Shown here piece after piece: positions 7,619 through 17,497 of a stretch of 39,720 nucleotides of DNA. Each line of letters begins with the position of its first letter. Positions within the stretch are counted from its first letter, which is position 1. Below the pieces are notes generated by a model. It was given only the letters and a program-made list of their open reading frames with translations. It had not been told where the DNA came from and did no database searches. This DNA comes from an uncultured Clostridia bacterium (GTDB taxonomy: Bacteria > Bacillota > Clostridia > TANB77 > CAG-508), in NCBI GenBank assembly GCA_947589065.1, contig CANPZM010000014.1:1-39720 (forward strand). The letters run 5' to 3'. The position numbers were made by a program, and so were the translations under genes.

Positions 7619-7645
7619 TTAGCAATTTGTATTGACAACTGCTAA
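7619..7645. promoter_or_regulatory. CIRCE operator 1 (HrcA binding site), overlapping the -35
   Basis: TTAGCAATT-N9-AACTGCTAA has the exact 9-9-9 layout of CIRCE (TTAGCACTC-N9-GAGTGCTAA), with 7 of 9 matches in each half. The right half starts at the last base of the -35 hexamer, so HrcA binding should block RNA polymerase. Confidence 0.85.
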
Positions 7646-7660
7646 AATTGGGTATAATAT
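7632..7660 (+). promoter_or_regulatory. Sigma-A promoter of the hrcA-grpE-dnaK-dnaJ operon
   Basis: Consensus TTGACA (7632-7637) is followed either by TATAAT (7653-7658, 15-nt spacer) or TAATAT (7655-7660, 17-nt spacer). The start is near 7666, between the two CIRCE elements. Confidence 0.8.
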
Positions 7661-7667
7661 ATACATG

Positions 7668-7694
7668 CTAGCAAATGAAAGTAAAGATTGCTAA
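7668..7694. promoter_or_regulatory. CIRCE operator 2 (diverged), in the hrcA leader
   Basis: CTAGCAAAT-N9-GATTGCTAA keeps the CIRCE spacing. The right half matches 8 of 9 and the left 5 of 9, and the core TAGCAA/TTGCTA is a perfect inverted repeat. It covers an in-frame ATG at 7675, which argues that hrcA really starts at 7711. Confidence 0.7.
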
Positions 7695-7710
7695 CGAAAG
7701 GTTGATAAAA

Positions 7711-8736
7711 ATGCTTGATAAAAGAAAGAAAAAAATACTTCAAGCAATAATTGAAGAATATATTGATACAGCAGAGCCTGTAAGTTCTGGAAATCTTGTA
7801 AAAAACTATGACTTAGACTGTAGTAGTGCAACAATACGAAATGAGATGGTTGAATTAGAAAAAATAGGATTTCTAGAAAAACCATATACATCAGCTGGTA
7901 GAATTCCTTCACAAAAGGGATATAGATATTATATAGACGAATTATTAAGAGATGATAAATTAACACTAAAGGAAATGCAATATATAAAAAATAAATTGGA
8001 AACGACAGTAAATGAGTTAGAAGATTTAACTAAAATTGCAACAAGCACTTTATCAGAATTAACACACTATACAACTATTGCAATTGGTCCAAAACTTGAA
8101 AAACATACAATTTTAGATGTTAAATTTGTACTTCTAGGAAGTAGAGTAATGATGGCAATTATTCTTACAGACTCAGGTATAATAAGAGAAGCTATAATAA
8201 AATTTGATGAAGACGTAACAGAAGAGCAAATAAAAAATCTTAATTACATTTTTTCTAATAACATGATTGGAAAACCACTAGAAAAATTAGGCGAAAACAT
8301 AGAAAAATTTATAACAAAAGAAATGCAAAATAGTATTTCAATTATTAAGAAAATTATAGAAGAAATAAATAAATTATTTAAGGAAAATGATAAATTCATA
8401 TATGAAGGAACAAATAAATCATTTGATTTACCAGAATTTCAAAAAGCAGATTTAGCAAAGAATTTTATGAATGTATTAGATGCAAAAGATCTGGTATCAG
8501 AAGTATTAAATACAGGAGTTGCAGAAGATATAAACGTATATATTGGAGATGAACTAAAAGACGAAAAATTAAAAGATTTTAGTGTAGTTACATTTAACCA
8601 TATATTAGGAGATAAAGATATCGGAACAATAGGAATTATTGGACCTACAAGAATGGACTATTCAAAAGTTATTTCAATAATGAAATATATTAGTAAAAAG
8701 TTAAAAGAAGATTTTAATGATGAAAATAAAGATTAA
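7711..8736 (+). CDS. hrcA: Heat-inducible transcription repressor HrcA
   Basis: HrcA represses the heat-shock operon by binding CIRCE and depends on chaperonin for activity. The N-terminal winged helix is recognisable: LDKRKKKILQAIIEEYI, TAEPVSSG, SSATIRNEM and the TSAGRIPSQKGYRYYID segment. The C-terminal half ends with GTIGIIGPTRMDYSKVIS, as in the family. I start it at ATG 7711, giving 341 residues, close to usual length. GAAAGG lies 9 nt upstream, while the alternative ATG at 7675 lies inside CIRCE 2. It is the first gene of hrcA-grpE-dnaK-dnaJ, autoregulated by the two CIRCE sites. Confidence 0.94.
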   Translation: MLDKRKKKILQAIIEEYIDTAEPVSSGNLVKNYDLDCSSATIRNEMVELEKIGFLEKPYTSAGRIPSQKGYRYYIDELLRDDKLTLKEMQYIKNKLETTVNELEDLTKIATSTLSELTHYTTIAIGPKLEKHTILDVKFVLLGSRVMMAIILTDSGIIREAIIKFDEDVTEEQIKNLNYIFSNNMIGKPLEKLGENIEKFITKEMQNSISIIKKIIEEINKLFKENDKFIYEGTNKSFDLPEFQKADLAKNFMNVLDAKDLVSEVLNTGVAEDINVYIGDELKDEKLKDFSVVTFNHILGDKDIGTIGIIGPTRMDYSKVISIMKYISKKLKEDFNDENKD

Positions 8737-8756
8737 AGAAAGAAGGTATGATAATC

Positions 8757-9305
8757 GTGGCAGAGAAAGAAAATGAAGACAAAGATGTAAAAAAAGAAAA
8801 TATTCAAAAAGAGCCAGAAGAAAAAATAGAACAAGAAAAAGAAGAAAAGCAGAATGGAGATATTGAAATTCTTGAAACTGACAAAGACAAAGAAATAGAA
8901 GAATTAAATGACAGATATAAAAGATTATTTGCAGAATTTGAAAATTTCAAAAAAAGAAATCTAAAAGAAAGAGAAACACTAAGGAATATGCTTACATCAG
9001 ACATAATGATGAGTATTTTACCAATTATAGATAACTTAGAAAAAGCTATAAATACAGGTACTAAAGACACAGCATATGAAGAAGGCATAAAAATGGTATT
9101 AAAGCAACTAAAAGATGTTTTAACAGTAAATGGTGTCAAAGAAATTGAAACAGTAGGAAAACAATTTGACCCAGAATTACATGAAGCAGTTAGCCATGTT
9201 ACAGATGAAAAATTAGGAAAAAATATTATAAAAGAAGAATTCAGAAAAGGCTATATAATAGGAACAAAAGTTATTAGACACTCAATGGTAATAGTAGCCA
9301 ACTAA
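8757..9305 (+). CDS. grpE: Nucleotide exchange factor GrpE
   Basis: GrpE releases ADP from DnaK to reset the chaperone cycle. A charged, Glu/Lys-rich N-terminal tail of about 50 residues precedes the long dimerisation helix (LNDRYKRLFAEFENFKKRN). The C-terminal beta domain is clear (GVKEIETVGKQFDPELHEAV and a final KVIRHSMVIVAN). Start: AGAAGG is only 1 nt from ATG 8748 but 10 nt from GTG 8757, so I prefer the GTG start (182 residues); ATG 8748 would add three residues. Second gene of the CIRCE-controlled operon. Confidence 0.92.
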   Translation: MAEKENEDKDVKKENIQKEPEEKIEQEKEEKQNGDIEILETDKDKEIEELNDRYKRLFAEFENFKKRNLKERETLRNMLTSDIMMSILPIIDNLEKAINTGTKDTAYEEGIKMVLKQLKDVLTVNGVKEIETVGKQFDPELHEAVSHVTDEKLGKNIIKEEFRKGYIIGTKVIRHSMVIVAN

Positions 9306-9362
9306 AAATGTTATTAAATTTTAAAATTATATATAAATATACAAAAGAATTTAAAGAGGTAA

Positions 9363-11252
<1,890 letters not shown>

Positions 11253-11257
11253 AAACG

Positions 11258-11287
11258 TTGGGGTGAAATTTTATAATTACACCCCAA
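11258..11287 (+). other. Intercistronic hairpin between dnaK and dnaJ
   Basis: TTGGGGTG (11258-11265) pairs perfectly with CACCCCAA (11280-11287) across a 14-nt AT-rich loop. No T-run follows, so it is more likely an mRNA 3'-end stabiliser or weak attenuator than a full terminator. Confidence 0.6.
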
Positions 11288-11315
11288 AGCTTTATAAAAT
11301 TGTTGGAGGGAAAAA

Positions 11316-12473
11316 ATGGCTAGCCAAAAAAGAGATTACTATGAAGTATTAGGAGTAGAGAAAAATGCAACAGACGAAGAAATAAAAAAAGCATATAGAA
11401 AACTTGCAAAAAAATATCATCCTGACGCAAATCCTGATAATAAAAAAGAAGCAGAAGCAAAATTTAAAGAAGTAAGTGAAGCATATGAAGTATTATCAGA
11501 TAAGCAAAAAAGGCAAATGTATGACCAATTTGGACATGATGGACCACAAGGATTTGGAGGTCAAAATGGTGGAGGATATTATTCTTATGGCTCTGGCTTT
11601 GATGGCTTTAGCGGATTTTCAGGCTTTGACGATTTTGGATTTGGAAGTTTTGGAGATATATTTTCAGCAGCATTTGGTGGAGGAACAAGAAGAAAAGCAG
11701 GACCAAGAAAAGGTGCAGATTTAAAAGTAGGAATAGATATTACATTTGAAGAATCATATCTAGGGACAGAGAAAACAATAAACTTAAACAGAAATAAAGA
11801 ATGTAGTCATTGTCATGGAACAGGTGCAAAACCAGGAACAAATCCACAAACCTGTCAAGTATGTAATGGAACAGGAAAAATAAAACAAGTAATCACAACA
11901 CCATTTGGTCAAATGTCAACACAAAAAGTTTGCTCAAACTGTGGTGGCGAAGGAAAGATAATTAGAGAAGTATGTTCAGACTGTAAAGGAAAAGGCTATG
12001 TACGTGAATCTGCCAAAATAAAAGTAAAAATTCCAGAAGGAATTAGTGATGGTCAAACAGTAGTATTAAGAGGAGAAGGCGAACCTGGAGTTAAGAATGG
12101 ACCAAAAGGAGACTTATACATAAATGTTCATGTAAAAAAACATAACATTTATTCAAGAAAAGCAGATCATGTTTTATGTGATATACCTATAACATTTACA
12201 GGAGCAACACTTGGAACTGAACTGGAAATACCAATGGTAGATGGAAGCAAAGAAAAGTATAAAATACCTGAAGGAACACAAACAGGAACGAAATTTGTTT
12301 TAAAAAATAAAGGATTTAAGAGTGTTAATGGAAGTTGGAGAGGAGATTTTGTATTTACAGTAATTGTACAAATTCCAAAAAGATTAACACAAGAACAAAG
12401 AGAATTAATATCTAAATTAGCAGTAACAATGAATGAACAACCACCAATTAAGAAAAAAGGAATTTTTGGATAA
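11316..12473 (+). CDS. dnaJ: Chaperone protein DnaJ (Hsp40)
   Basis: DnaJ stimulates DnaK ATP hydrolysis and delivers substrates. The J domain (residues 1-70) has the catalytic HPD in [10 protein letters not shown] long Gly/Phe-rich linker ([20 protein letters not shown]) follows. The zinc-binding domain has four CxxCxGxG repeats ([32 protein letters not shown]). The C-terminal peptide-binding domain is complete. Length 385 is normal. GGAGGG lies 5 nt before the ATG. It is the last gene of the heat-shock operon; prmA and rsmE, which often follow, are absent and a strong terminator comes about 80 nt later. Confidence 0.97.
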   Translation: MASQKRDYYEVLGVEKNATDEEIKKAYRKLAKKYHPDANPDNKKEAEAKFKEVSEAYEVLSDKQKRQMYDQFGHDGPQGFGGQNGGGYYSYGSGFDGFSGFSGFDDFGFGSFGDIFSAAFGGGTRRKAGPRKGADLKVGIDITFEESYLGTEKTINLNRNKECSHCHGTGAKPGTNPQTCQVCNGTGKIKQVITTPFGQMSTQKVCSNCGGEGKIIREVCSDCKGKGYVRESAKIKVKIPEGISDGQTVVLRGEGEPGVKNGPKGDLYINVHVKKHNIYSRKADHVLCDIPITFTGATLGTELEIPMVDGSKEKYKIPEGTQTGTKFVLKNKGFKSVNGSWRGDFVFTVIVQIPKRLTQEQRELISKLAVTMNEQPPIKKKGIFG

Positions 12474-12550
12474 AGAGTATAAATTATATAATTGATGTTT
12501 ATTCAACAAGTTTTGATAAATTAGAGAATTATGTTATCATTGTTAAATTG

Positions 12551-12587
12551 AAAAAGCGGTCGTAAAATTCATTACGACCGCTTTTTT
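12551..12587. terminator. Strong bidirectional terminator between dnaJ and the GNAT-like gene
   Basis: AGCGGTCGTAA (12555-12565) pairs perfectly with TTACGACCGCT (12572-12582) across a 6-nt loop. T-runs follow in both directions. Confidence 0.92.
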
Positions 12588-12601
12588 GTTACAATTAACA
12601 A

Positions 12602-13072
12602 TTAAATTGAATTCGAATAACTGAAGACAATATAGTCCTTCTCCAAATGATGAATTGTGGACCCAAGCTGCTTCTGCACAGCCAAACTATAGTGATTTGC
12701 TTTATGAACTTCGAAAGTGAAGTGAGTATAGTCAAGCATGTCATAGAGCATCTGAATACCAATTGTAGCATAGTGGTTGCCGCGAAATTGTTTAGCAACA
12801 AAATAATTAACAGTAGCACCAAAATCGCCTACATCATCATTTACATCAAACACAGCGACAAGGCGATTGGCTTTTGTAAAAAGACCAAACAATTTCTCAT
12901 ACCGATTGTTAGACTGAGAAATCTTTTTCTTTGCAACCTCAATAGAATCAGCGGAGAAAAAAAACATAAATTCTCCCAAATCTTCGGCTGATGCAATCTT
13001 ATAATAACGATATGCATCTTTAACTGTTAACTGCCGGATGGAAAGTTCCACCAATTTCTTTTTTTTGACCAT
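12602..13072 (-). CDS. GNAT-like acetyltransferase, minus-strand cassette
   Basis: Probable GCN5-related N-acetyltransferase. It begins with a basic stretch (MVKKKKLVELSIRQLTVKDA) followed by a typical GNAT N-terminal strand-helix. FGLFTKANRLVAVFDV gives the central strands, and KQFRGNHYATIGIQMLYDML corresponds to motif A, the acetyl-CoA pyrophosphate loop (Q-x-R-G-x-x-x-A). NHYSLAVQKQLGS resembles the final motif (N-x-x-S-x-x-x-x-x-x-x-G). The substrate is unknown. GGAGG lies about 9 nt before ATG 13072. It has its own promoter (13103-13131) and shares the strong terminator with dnaJ. Base composition is somewhat richer in GC than its neighbours, like the other small cassettes. Confidence 0.7.
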   Translation of the reverse strand: MVKKKKLVELSIRQLTVKDAYRYYKIASAEDLGEFMFFFSADSIEVAKKKISQSNNRYEKLFGLFTKANRLVAVFDVNDDVGDFGATVNYFVAKQFRGNHYATIGIQMLYDMLDYTHFTFEVHKANHYSLAVQKQLGSTIHHLEKDYIVFSYSNSI

Positions 13073-13102
13073 AAAGAAATACCTCCTAATGTTGATAATA
13101 AT

Positions 13103-13131
13103 ATAATACCATAAATTTTACTAAAAATCAA
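13103..13131 (-). promoter_or_regulatory. Promoter of the GNAT-like gene
   Basis: Read on the minus strand: TTGATT (13131-13126), a 17-nt spacer, TATTAT (13108-13103) preceded by TGG. It is divergent from the strong promoter at 13150. Confidence 0.7.
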
Positions 13132-13149
13132 TTTATGTAGACTAACTAT

Positions 13150-13178
13150 TTGACAAATATTAGAAAAAATAGTATAAT
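13150..13178 (+). promoter_or_regulatory. Perfect-consensus sigma-A promoter of the 13185-13566 RNA
   Basis: TTGACA (13150-13155), exactly 17 nt, TATAAT (13173-13178). This is the best promoter in the window. The start is near 13185. Confidence 0.9.
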
Positions 13179-13184
13179 CATAAA

Positions 13185-13566
13185 CAGTTGATATCGCATG
13201 AGGCGGTATAGAAGAGATGTATATAAAAATAAATAAAGAGTAAATGGTTCGGAAAATCAAATATTTAATAGAACAATAGTGAACAATACTATAATAATTT
13301 ATAATAAAGTTCACGTTAATTGTTCGTGTGCAGAAATTTCATAGAAAATTTCTGTACATTATTTGTCGTAAAGTTTTATACAATAGGAAAAGCAAAGAAA
13401 TTTCTTATTATAATAAAAACAATTGTAAGATTGTTTTAATATTTGTTGTGTAAAAAATAAGGTGTGTAATATATATTGTAACAATTTATATAATATATAA
13501 AATAGATGAACGGAAAAATAGAATCATTAAACTCTTTATATCAAAAACAGATATAAAGAGTTTTTA
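13185..13566 (+). ncRNA. Candidate structured RNA of about 380 nt, or long leader of rnj
   Basis: This 560-base stretch without a recognisable gene contains a full transcription unit: a perfect promoter, a strong terminator and several hairpins. ATATCGC/GCGGTAT (13191-13197 with 13203-13209) sits at the very 5' end. GTGCAGAAATTT/AAATTTCTGTAC (13328-13339 with 13346-13357) is a 12-bp stem with one wobble. AAAACAAT/ATTGTTTT lies at 13416-13423 with 13430-13437. Two tiny reading frames, 13217-13243 and 13244-13279, abut each other and might be leader peptides, but I see no protein family. It lacks tmRNA, RNase P and SRP RNA signatures. It is either a stand-alone RNA or a terminator-controlled leader of the RNase J gene. 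Confidence 0.55.
13530..13566 (+). terminator. Terminator or attenuator upstream of rnj
   Basis: AAACTCTTTATATC (13530-13543) pairs perfectly over 14 bp with 13551-13564 across a 7-nt loop, with a T-run at 13562-13566. It lies about 70 nt before rnj. I see no convincing separate promoter in between. Confidence 0.85.
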
Positions 13567-13638
13567 TATCTATATTAATTTTTTTATAACATTTTCAAAA
13601 TAACAATAGAAAAAAGTTCGAGAGGAGAGATTTTATTT

Positions 13639-15465
13639 ATGGAAATAAAAGAAAATAACAATATTGAAAATAAAAGGAAAAATACTAGAAATACAACTAG
13701 AAAACCAAGAACAGAAAGAAATAATGCAGAAGTAAAAAAAGAAAGAAGAGTAGTTAGTCAAAAAAGTATGAAAAAGCAAAATGATAAAAAAGCAGAATTT
13801 TCATTTAAAAAAGAAAAATTAAAAATCATACCACTTGGAGGAATTCAAGAAATAGGAAAAAATATTACTGTATTTGAATATGGAAATGATATAGTAATAG
13901 TTGATTGTGGTCTAGCATTCCCAGAAGATGATATGCTTGGAATAGACCTAGTAATACCAGATTTTTCTTATTTAGAAAAAAATCAAGAAAAAATAAGAGG
14001 ACTAGTAATAACACATGGACATGAAGACCACATTGGAGCAATACCATATCTATTACAAAAAATTAATGTACCAATATATGCAACAAAACTAACAGCAGGA
14101 CTAATAAGTCATAAATTAGAAGAACATAGACTATTAAAAAGTACAAAACTAAATATAGTAAATCAAGGACAAACAATAACATTAGGAAAAATCAGAGTAG
14201 AATTCATTAGAAGTTGCCATAGTATACCAGATGCAGTAGCATTAGGAATTCATACACCAGCAGGAACAATAGTGCATACAGGAGATTTCAAAATAGACTA
14301 TACACCAATAGACGACGAAAAAATGGATTTTGGAAGATTAGCAGAATTAGGAAACAAAGGTGTATTAGCATTAATGTCAGATAGCACAAACTCAGAACGT
14401 AAAGGATATACAATGTCAGAAAGTACAGTTGGAGAAGTATTTGAAAAGCTATTTTTTAATTGCACAAAAAGAATTGTTGTGGCAACATTTGCTTCAAATG
14501 TACACAGAGTTCAACAAATAGTAAATTCAGCTGTTAAAAACAATAGAAAGATAGCTGTATGCGGAAGAAGCATGATTAATATGATAAATACAGCAATGGA
14601 ATTAGGATATATTAATGTTCCTAAAAATGTATTTATAGACATTGATATGATTAAGAACTATACAGATGAACAATTAGTTATAATAACTACTGGTAGTCAA
14701 GGAGAAACAATGTCAGCACTTACAAGAATGGCATCAGGAGATCATAAAAAAGTTACAATTACTCCAAACGATTTAGTTATAATTTCTGCAAATCCAATAC
14801 CAGGAAATGAAAAATATGTTGCAAAAGTAATTGATGACTTAATGAAAATAGGAGCAGAAGTGGTATATAGTTCACTAGAAGATATACATGTTTCAGGTCA
14901 CGCATGCCAAGAAGAGCAAAAATTAATGTTATCATTAATAAGACCAAAATATTTCATACCAGTACATGGAGAATATAGACAACTAATTGCACATAGTGAA
15001 ACAGCAAAAAAAGTAGGAGTAAAACCAGAAAATATATTTTTAACAACAAATGGAAGAATATTAGAAATAAATGAAGATGAAGCTAGTTTAACAGGAACAG
15101 TTCCATTCGGAAAAATAATGGTTGACGGATTAGGAGTTGGAGATGTCGGAAATATAGTATTAAGAGACAGACAGCACTTATCTCAAGATGGATTAATAAT
15201 AGTAGTAATGTCAATGGATTCATCAACAGGAGAAATAGTAGCAGGACCAGACGTAATATCAAGAGGATTCGTATATGTACGTGAATCAGAAAATCTAATG
15301 GAAGATGTAAAAAAGATGCTAAGAGAAGAAGTACATAAATTAGAACAAGATGGAATAAGAGAATGGTCAATAATAAAATCAAAACTTAAAGATTCATTAA
15401 GAGATTATATATTTGCCAAAACAAAGAGAAATCCAATGATTTTACCAATAATTATGGAAGTGTAA
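13639..15465 (+). CDS. rnj: Ribonuclease J
   Basis: Metallo-beta-lactamase/beta-CASP ribonuclease with 5'-to-3' exonuclease and endonuclease activity, central to mRNA decay and rRNA maturation in Firmicutes. An extra basic, Asn/Arg/Lys-rich N-terminal tail of about 55 residues precedes the catalytic domain, which starts at KIIPLGGIQEIGKN. The zinc motif HGHEDH (THGHEDHIGAIPYLL) and the beta-CASP segments (SDSTNSERKGYT, TGSQGETMSALTRMASGDH, HVSGHACQEEQKL, FIPVHGEYRQL) are intact. Length 608 is long because of the tail. GAGAGGAGAG precedes the ATG. Transcription most likely comes from 13150 by read-through of the leader terminator, since no other good promoter is visible. Confidence 0.95.
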   Translation: MEIKENNNIENKRKNTRNTTRKPRTERNNAEVKKERRVVSQKSMKKQNDKKAEFSFKKEKLKIIPLGGIQEIGKNITVFEYGNDIVIVDCGLAFPEDDMLGIDLVIPDFSYLEKNQEKIRGLVITHGHEDHIGAIPYLLQKINVPIYATKLTAGLISHKLEEHRLLKSTKLNIVNQGQTITLGKIRVEFIRSCHSIPDAVALGIHTPAGTIVHTGDFKIDYTPIDDEKMDFGRLAELGNKGVLALMSDSTNSERKGYTMSESTVGEVFEKLFFNCTKRIVVATFASNVHRVQQIVNSAVKNNRKIAVCGRSMINMINTAMELGYINVPKNVFIDIDMIKNYTDEQLVIITTGSQGETMSALTRMASGDHKKVTITPNDLVIISANPIPGNEKYVAKVIDDLMKIGAEVVYSSLEDIHVSGHACQEEQKLMLSLIRPKYFIPVHGEYRQLIAHSETAKKVGVKPENIFLTTNGRILEINEDEASLTGTVPFGKIMVDGLGVGDVGNIVLRDRQHLSQDGLIIVVMSMDSSTGEIVAGPDVISRGFVYVRESENLMEDVKKMLREEVHKLEQDGIREWSIIKSKLKDSLRDYIFAKTKRNPMILPIIMEV

Positions 15466-15472
15466 TTAAGTA

Positions 15473-15501
15473 TTGTGAAGCAAAATAAAATCTGATATAA
15501 T
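15473..15501 (+). promoter_or_regulatory. Sigma-A promoter of gltX
   Basis: TTGTGA (15473-15478), 17 nt, TATAAT (15496-15501) preceded by TGA (extended -10). It begins just 8 nt after the rnj stop. Confidence 0.75.
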
Positions 15502-15514
15502 TCAAAAAAGAAAT

Positions 15515-15567
15515 AAGGTAAAAAAATAAATTTAAAAGACTTAAATTTATAATTAGGCTTGTACCTT
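15515..15567 (+). other. Structured 5' leader of gltX
   Basis: ATAAATTTAA (15526-15535) pairs perfectly with TTAAATTTAT (15541-15550) around a 5-nt loop. An outer AAGGTA/TACCTT pair (15515-15520 with 15562-15567) closes a larger stem. No T-box sequence is present and no T-run follows, so it is not an obvious attenuator. Confidence 0.45.
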
Positions 15568-15586
15568 AAAAAGAAATGAGGTTAAT

Positions 15587-17224
15587 ATGGATAATAAAGA
15601 TTTAGCAAACATTATATTTCCAAATGCAAAGGAAATTTCATACTATGAAGAAAAATATCCTGAAAGAAATTTAAAAGAAGGAGCAATAGTAACTAGATTT
15701 GCACCAAGTCCAACAGGATTTGTACATATAGGAGGACTATATCAAAGCTTAGTAGCTAAGAAAATGGCAAATCAAACAGAAGGTGTTTTTTTTGTAAGAA
15801 TAGAAGATACAGACCAAAAAAGAGAAGTTGAAAATGGTGTAAAAGAAATATTAGATTCCTTAGACGATTATGGATTATCACCAGATGAAACAATAGGTCT
15901 AGATGGAAAAGATAAAGGAAACTATGGACCATACTTGCAAAGTGCAAGAAAAGAAATATATGAATCATATGCTAAATATTTAATAGAAAAAGGAATGGCA
16001 TATCCTTGCTTTTGTACACAAGAAGAATTAGAAACAATAAGAGAAAATCAAACAAAAGCAAAAGAAAGAACAGGATATTATGGAAAATGGACTAAATGTA
16101 GGAATATGCCAATAGATATGGCAATAGATAAAATAAAAAATGGAGTTCCATATATAATAAGATTAAAATCACCGGGAAATCCTGATAAGAAAATAAAACA
16201 TAAGGATGCAATAAAAGGAAACATAGAATTTCCAGAAAATGATCAAGATGTAATAATAATAAAATCTGATGGACTTCCAACATATCACTTTGCACATGCA
16301 GTAGATGATCATCTAATGAGAACAAATTTAGTAATTCGTAGTGATGAATGGGTTGCTTCAGTACCATTACACTTACAACTATTTTATTGTCTAGGATTTA
16401 AAGCACCTAAATATGCTCATATAGCTCCAATAATGAAAGAAGATAATGGAAATAAAAGAAAACTAAGTAAAAGAAAAGATCCAGAAGCAGCAGTAAGCTA
16501 TTACAAAGAAGAAGGAATACCAAAAGAAGCGGTAGAAGAATACTTAATGAATATTGCAAATTCAAATTTTGAAGGATGGAGAAAAGGAAACAAAGATAAA
16601 AATATTGATGAATTCAAATTTGAACTAAATAAAATGGGAGTTAGTGGGGCTTTATTTGATATGACAAAATTACTTGACGTTTCAAAAGGAGTAATTTCAA
16701 GATATACAGGAAAACAAATATTAGATTATGTATTAGAGTGGTCTAAAAATTATGATAAAGAATTACATGAATTACTTACAAAAGACTTAGAGTATAGCCT
16801 AAAAATATTCAACATAGAAAGAGGAAAAGAAAAACCAAGAAAAGATATATCAAAATGGTCAGATGTTAAAAACAATATTATATACATGTTTGATGAGGAA
16901 TTTAACAAAATTAAAGAATATGAATATCAAAAGATAACGGACAGTCAAGAAATAAAGAAAATAGTATCAGAATATGTATCAAATTACTTCGACATAAACG
17001 ATGATAAAGAAACATGGTTTAATAAAATGAAAGATTTAGCCGAAAAATTAGGCTATGCAAGAGAAGTCAAAGAGTATAAAGCTAATCCAGAAAACTATAA
17101 AGGACATGTTGGTGATATTAGTACTGTAATAAGAGTTACATTAACCAAAAGAGCAAATACACCTGATTTATATGAAATTATACAAGTATTAGGAAAAGAA
17201 ACTGTTGAAAAAAGATTAAAATAA
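15587..17224 (+). CDS. gltX: Glutamate--tRNA ligase (GluRS)
   Basis: Class I aminoacyl-tRNA synthetase that charges tRNA-Glu (and, if non-discriminating, tRNA-Gln). The HIGH-type signature is RFAPSPTGFVHIGG near residue 40, and the KMSKS-type loop is RKLSKRKDPE. The Rossmann insert with RIEDTDQKRE and the segment DGLPTYHFAHAVDDHLM are typical. Length 545 is somewhat longer than canonical bacterial GluRS of about 480 because of inserts and a longer C-terminal anticodon-binding region. GAGG lies about 6 nt before the ATG. It has its own promoter and is followed after 24 nt by the DUF951 gene. No gatCAB or glnS is in the window, so its discrimination cannot be judged. Confidence 0.93.
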   Translation: MDNKDLANIIFPNAKEISYYEEKYPERNLKEGAIVTRFAPSPTGFVHIGGLYQSLVAKKMANQTEGVFFVRIEDTDQKREVENGVKEILDSLDDYGLSPDETIGLDGKDKGNYGPYLQSARKEIYESYAKYLIEKGMAYPCFCTQEELETIRENQTKAKERTGYYGKWTKCRNMPIDMAIDKIKNGVPYIIRLKSPGNPDKKIKHKDAIKGNIEFPENDQDVIIIKSDGLPTYHFAHAVDDHLMRTNLVIRSDEWVASVPLHLQLFYCLGFKAPKYAHIAPIMKEDNGNKRKLSKRKDPEAAVSYYKEEGIPKEAVEEYLMNIANSNFEGWRKGNKDKNIDEFKFELNKMGVSGALFDMTKLLDVSKGVISRYTGKQILDYVLEWSKNYDKELHELLTKDLEYSLKIFNIERGKEKPRKDISKWSDVKNNIIYMFDEEFNKIKEYEYQKITDSQEIKKIVSEYVSNYFDINDDKETWFNKMKDLAEKLGYAREVKEYKANPENYKGHVGDISTVIRVTLTKRANTPDLYEIIQVLGKETVEKRLK

Positions 17225-17248
17225 AATTTCAGAAGGGATTCAATCCAA

Positions 17249-17422
17249 ATGGAATATAATATAGGAGACATAGTAGAAACTAAAAAACAGCACCCATGTG
17301 GCAGCAAAAAATGGAAAATTAAAAGAATCGGAGTAGATTTTAAATTAGAATGCTTGGGATGCGGTCATGAAATTACAATAGAAAGACCAAAAGCTATAAA
17401 AATGATAAAGAAAAAAATATAG
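17249..17422 (+). CDS. DUF951 family small protein (57 aa)
   Basis: A short conserved Firmicutes protein of unknown role. The N-terminus MEYNIGDIVETKKQHPCGS followed by W-K-I-K-R-I-G-V-D-F and then ECLGCGHEITIERPK matches the DUF951 pattern. That pattern is a small beta-barrel-like fold with a KK-HPCG motif and a C-x-x-C-G-H motif. Three Cys and two His could bind zinc. GAAGGG lies about 11 nt before the ATG. It follows gltX by 24 nt in the same orientation and is probably co-transcribed. Elsewhere DUF951 genes often lie near translation or chromosome-partition genes, but their function is not established. Confidence 0.85.
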   Translation: MEYNIGDIVETKKQHPCGSKKWKIKRIGVDFKLECLGCGHEITIERPKAIKMIKKKI

Positions 17423-17497
17423 TTCGATAAAAAAGCAAGAAGATAAAATCACGAAAAATACAACAGAAAAATCAAGAAATAGAAGGAGTAAGTTTGG

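Noticed and set aside
13027..13314. 95-aa minus-strand reading frame overlapping the GNAT-like start and the RNA region
   Set aside because: It runs through two promoters and is AT-rich without a recognisable motif.
13185..13566. tmRNA, RNase P RNA or SRP RNA identity for the 380-nt transcript
   Set aside because: There is no CCA-type 3' end or tag frame, none of the RNase P conserved core (GAAAGUCC-like), and no SRP tetraloop GGAAG/AGCAG motif.
15502..15586. T-box control of gltX
   Set aside because: No GGTGG T-box sequence, no specifier loop and no terminator are present; only a plain nested hairpin.
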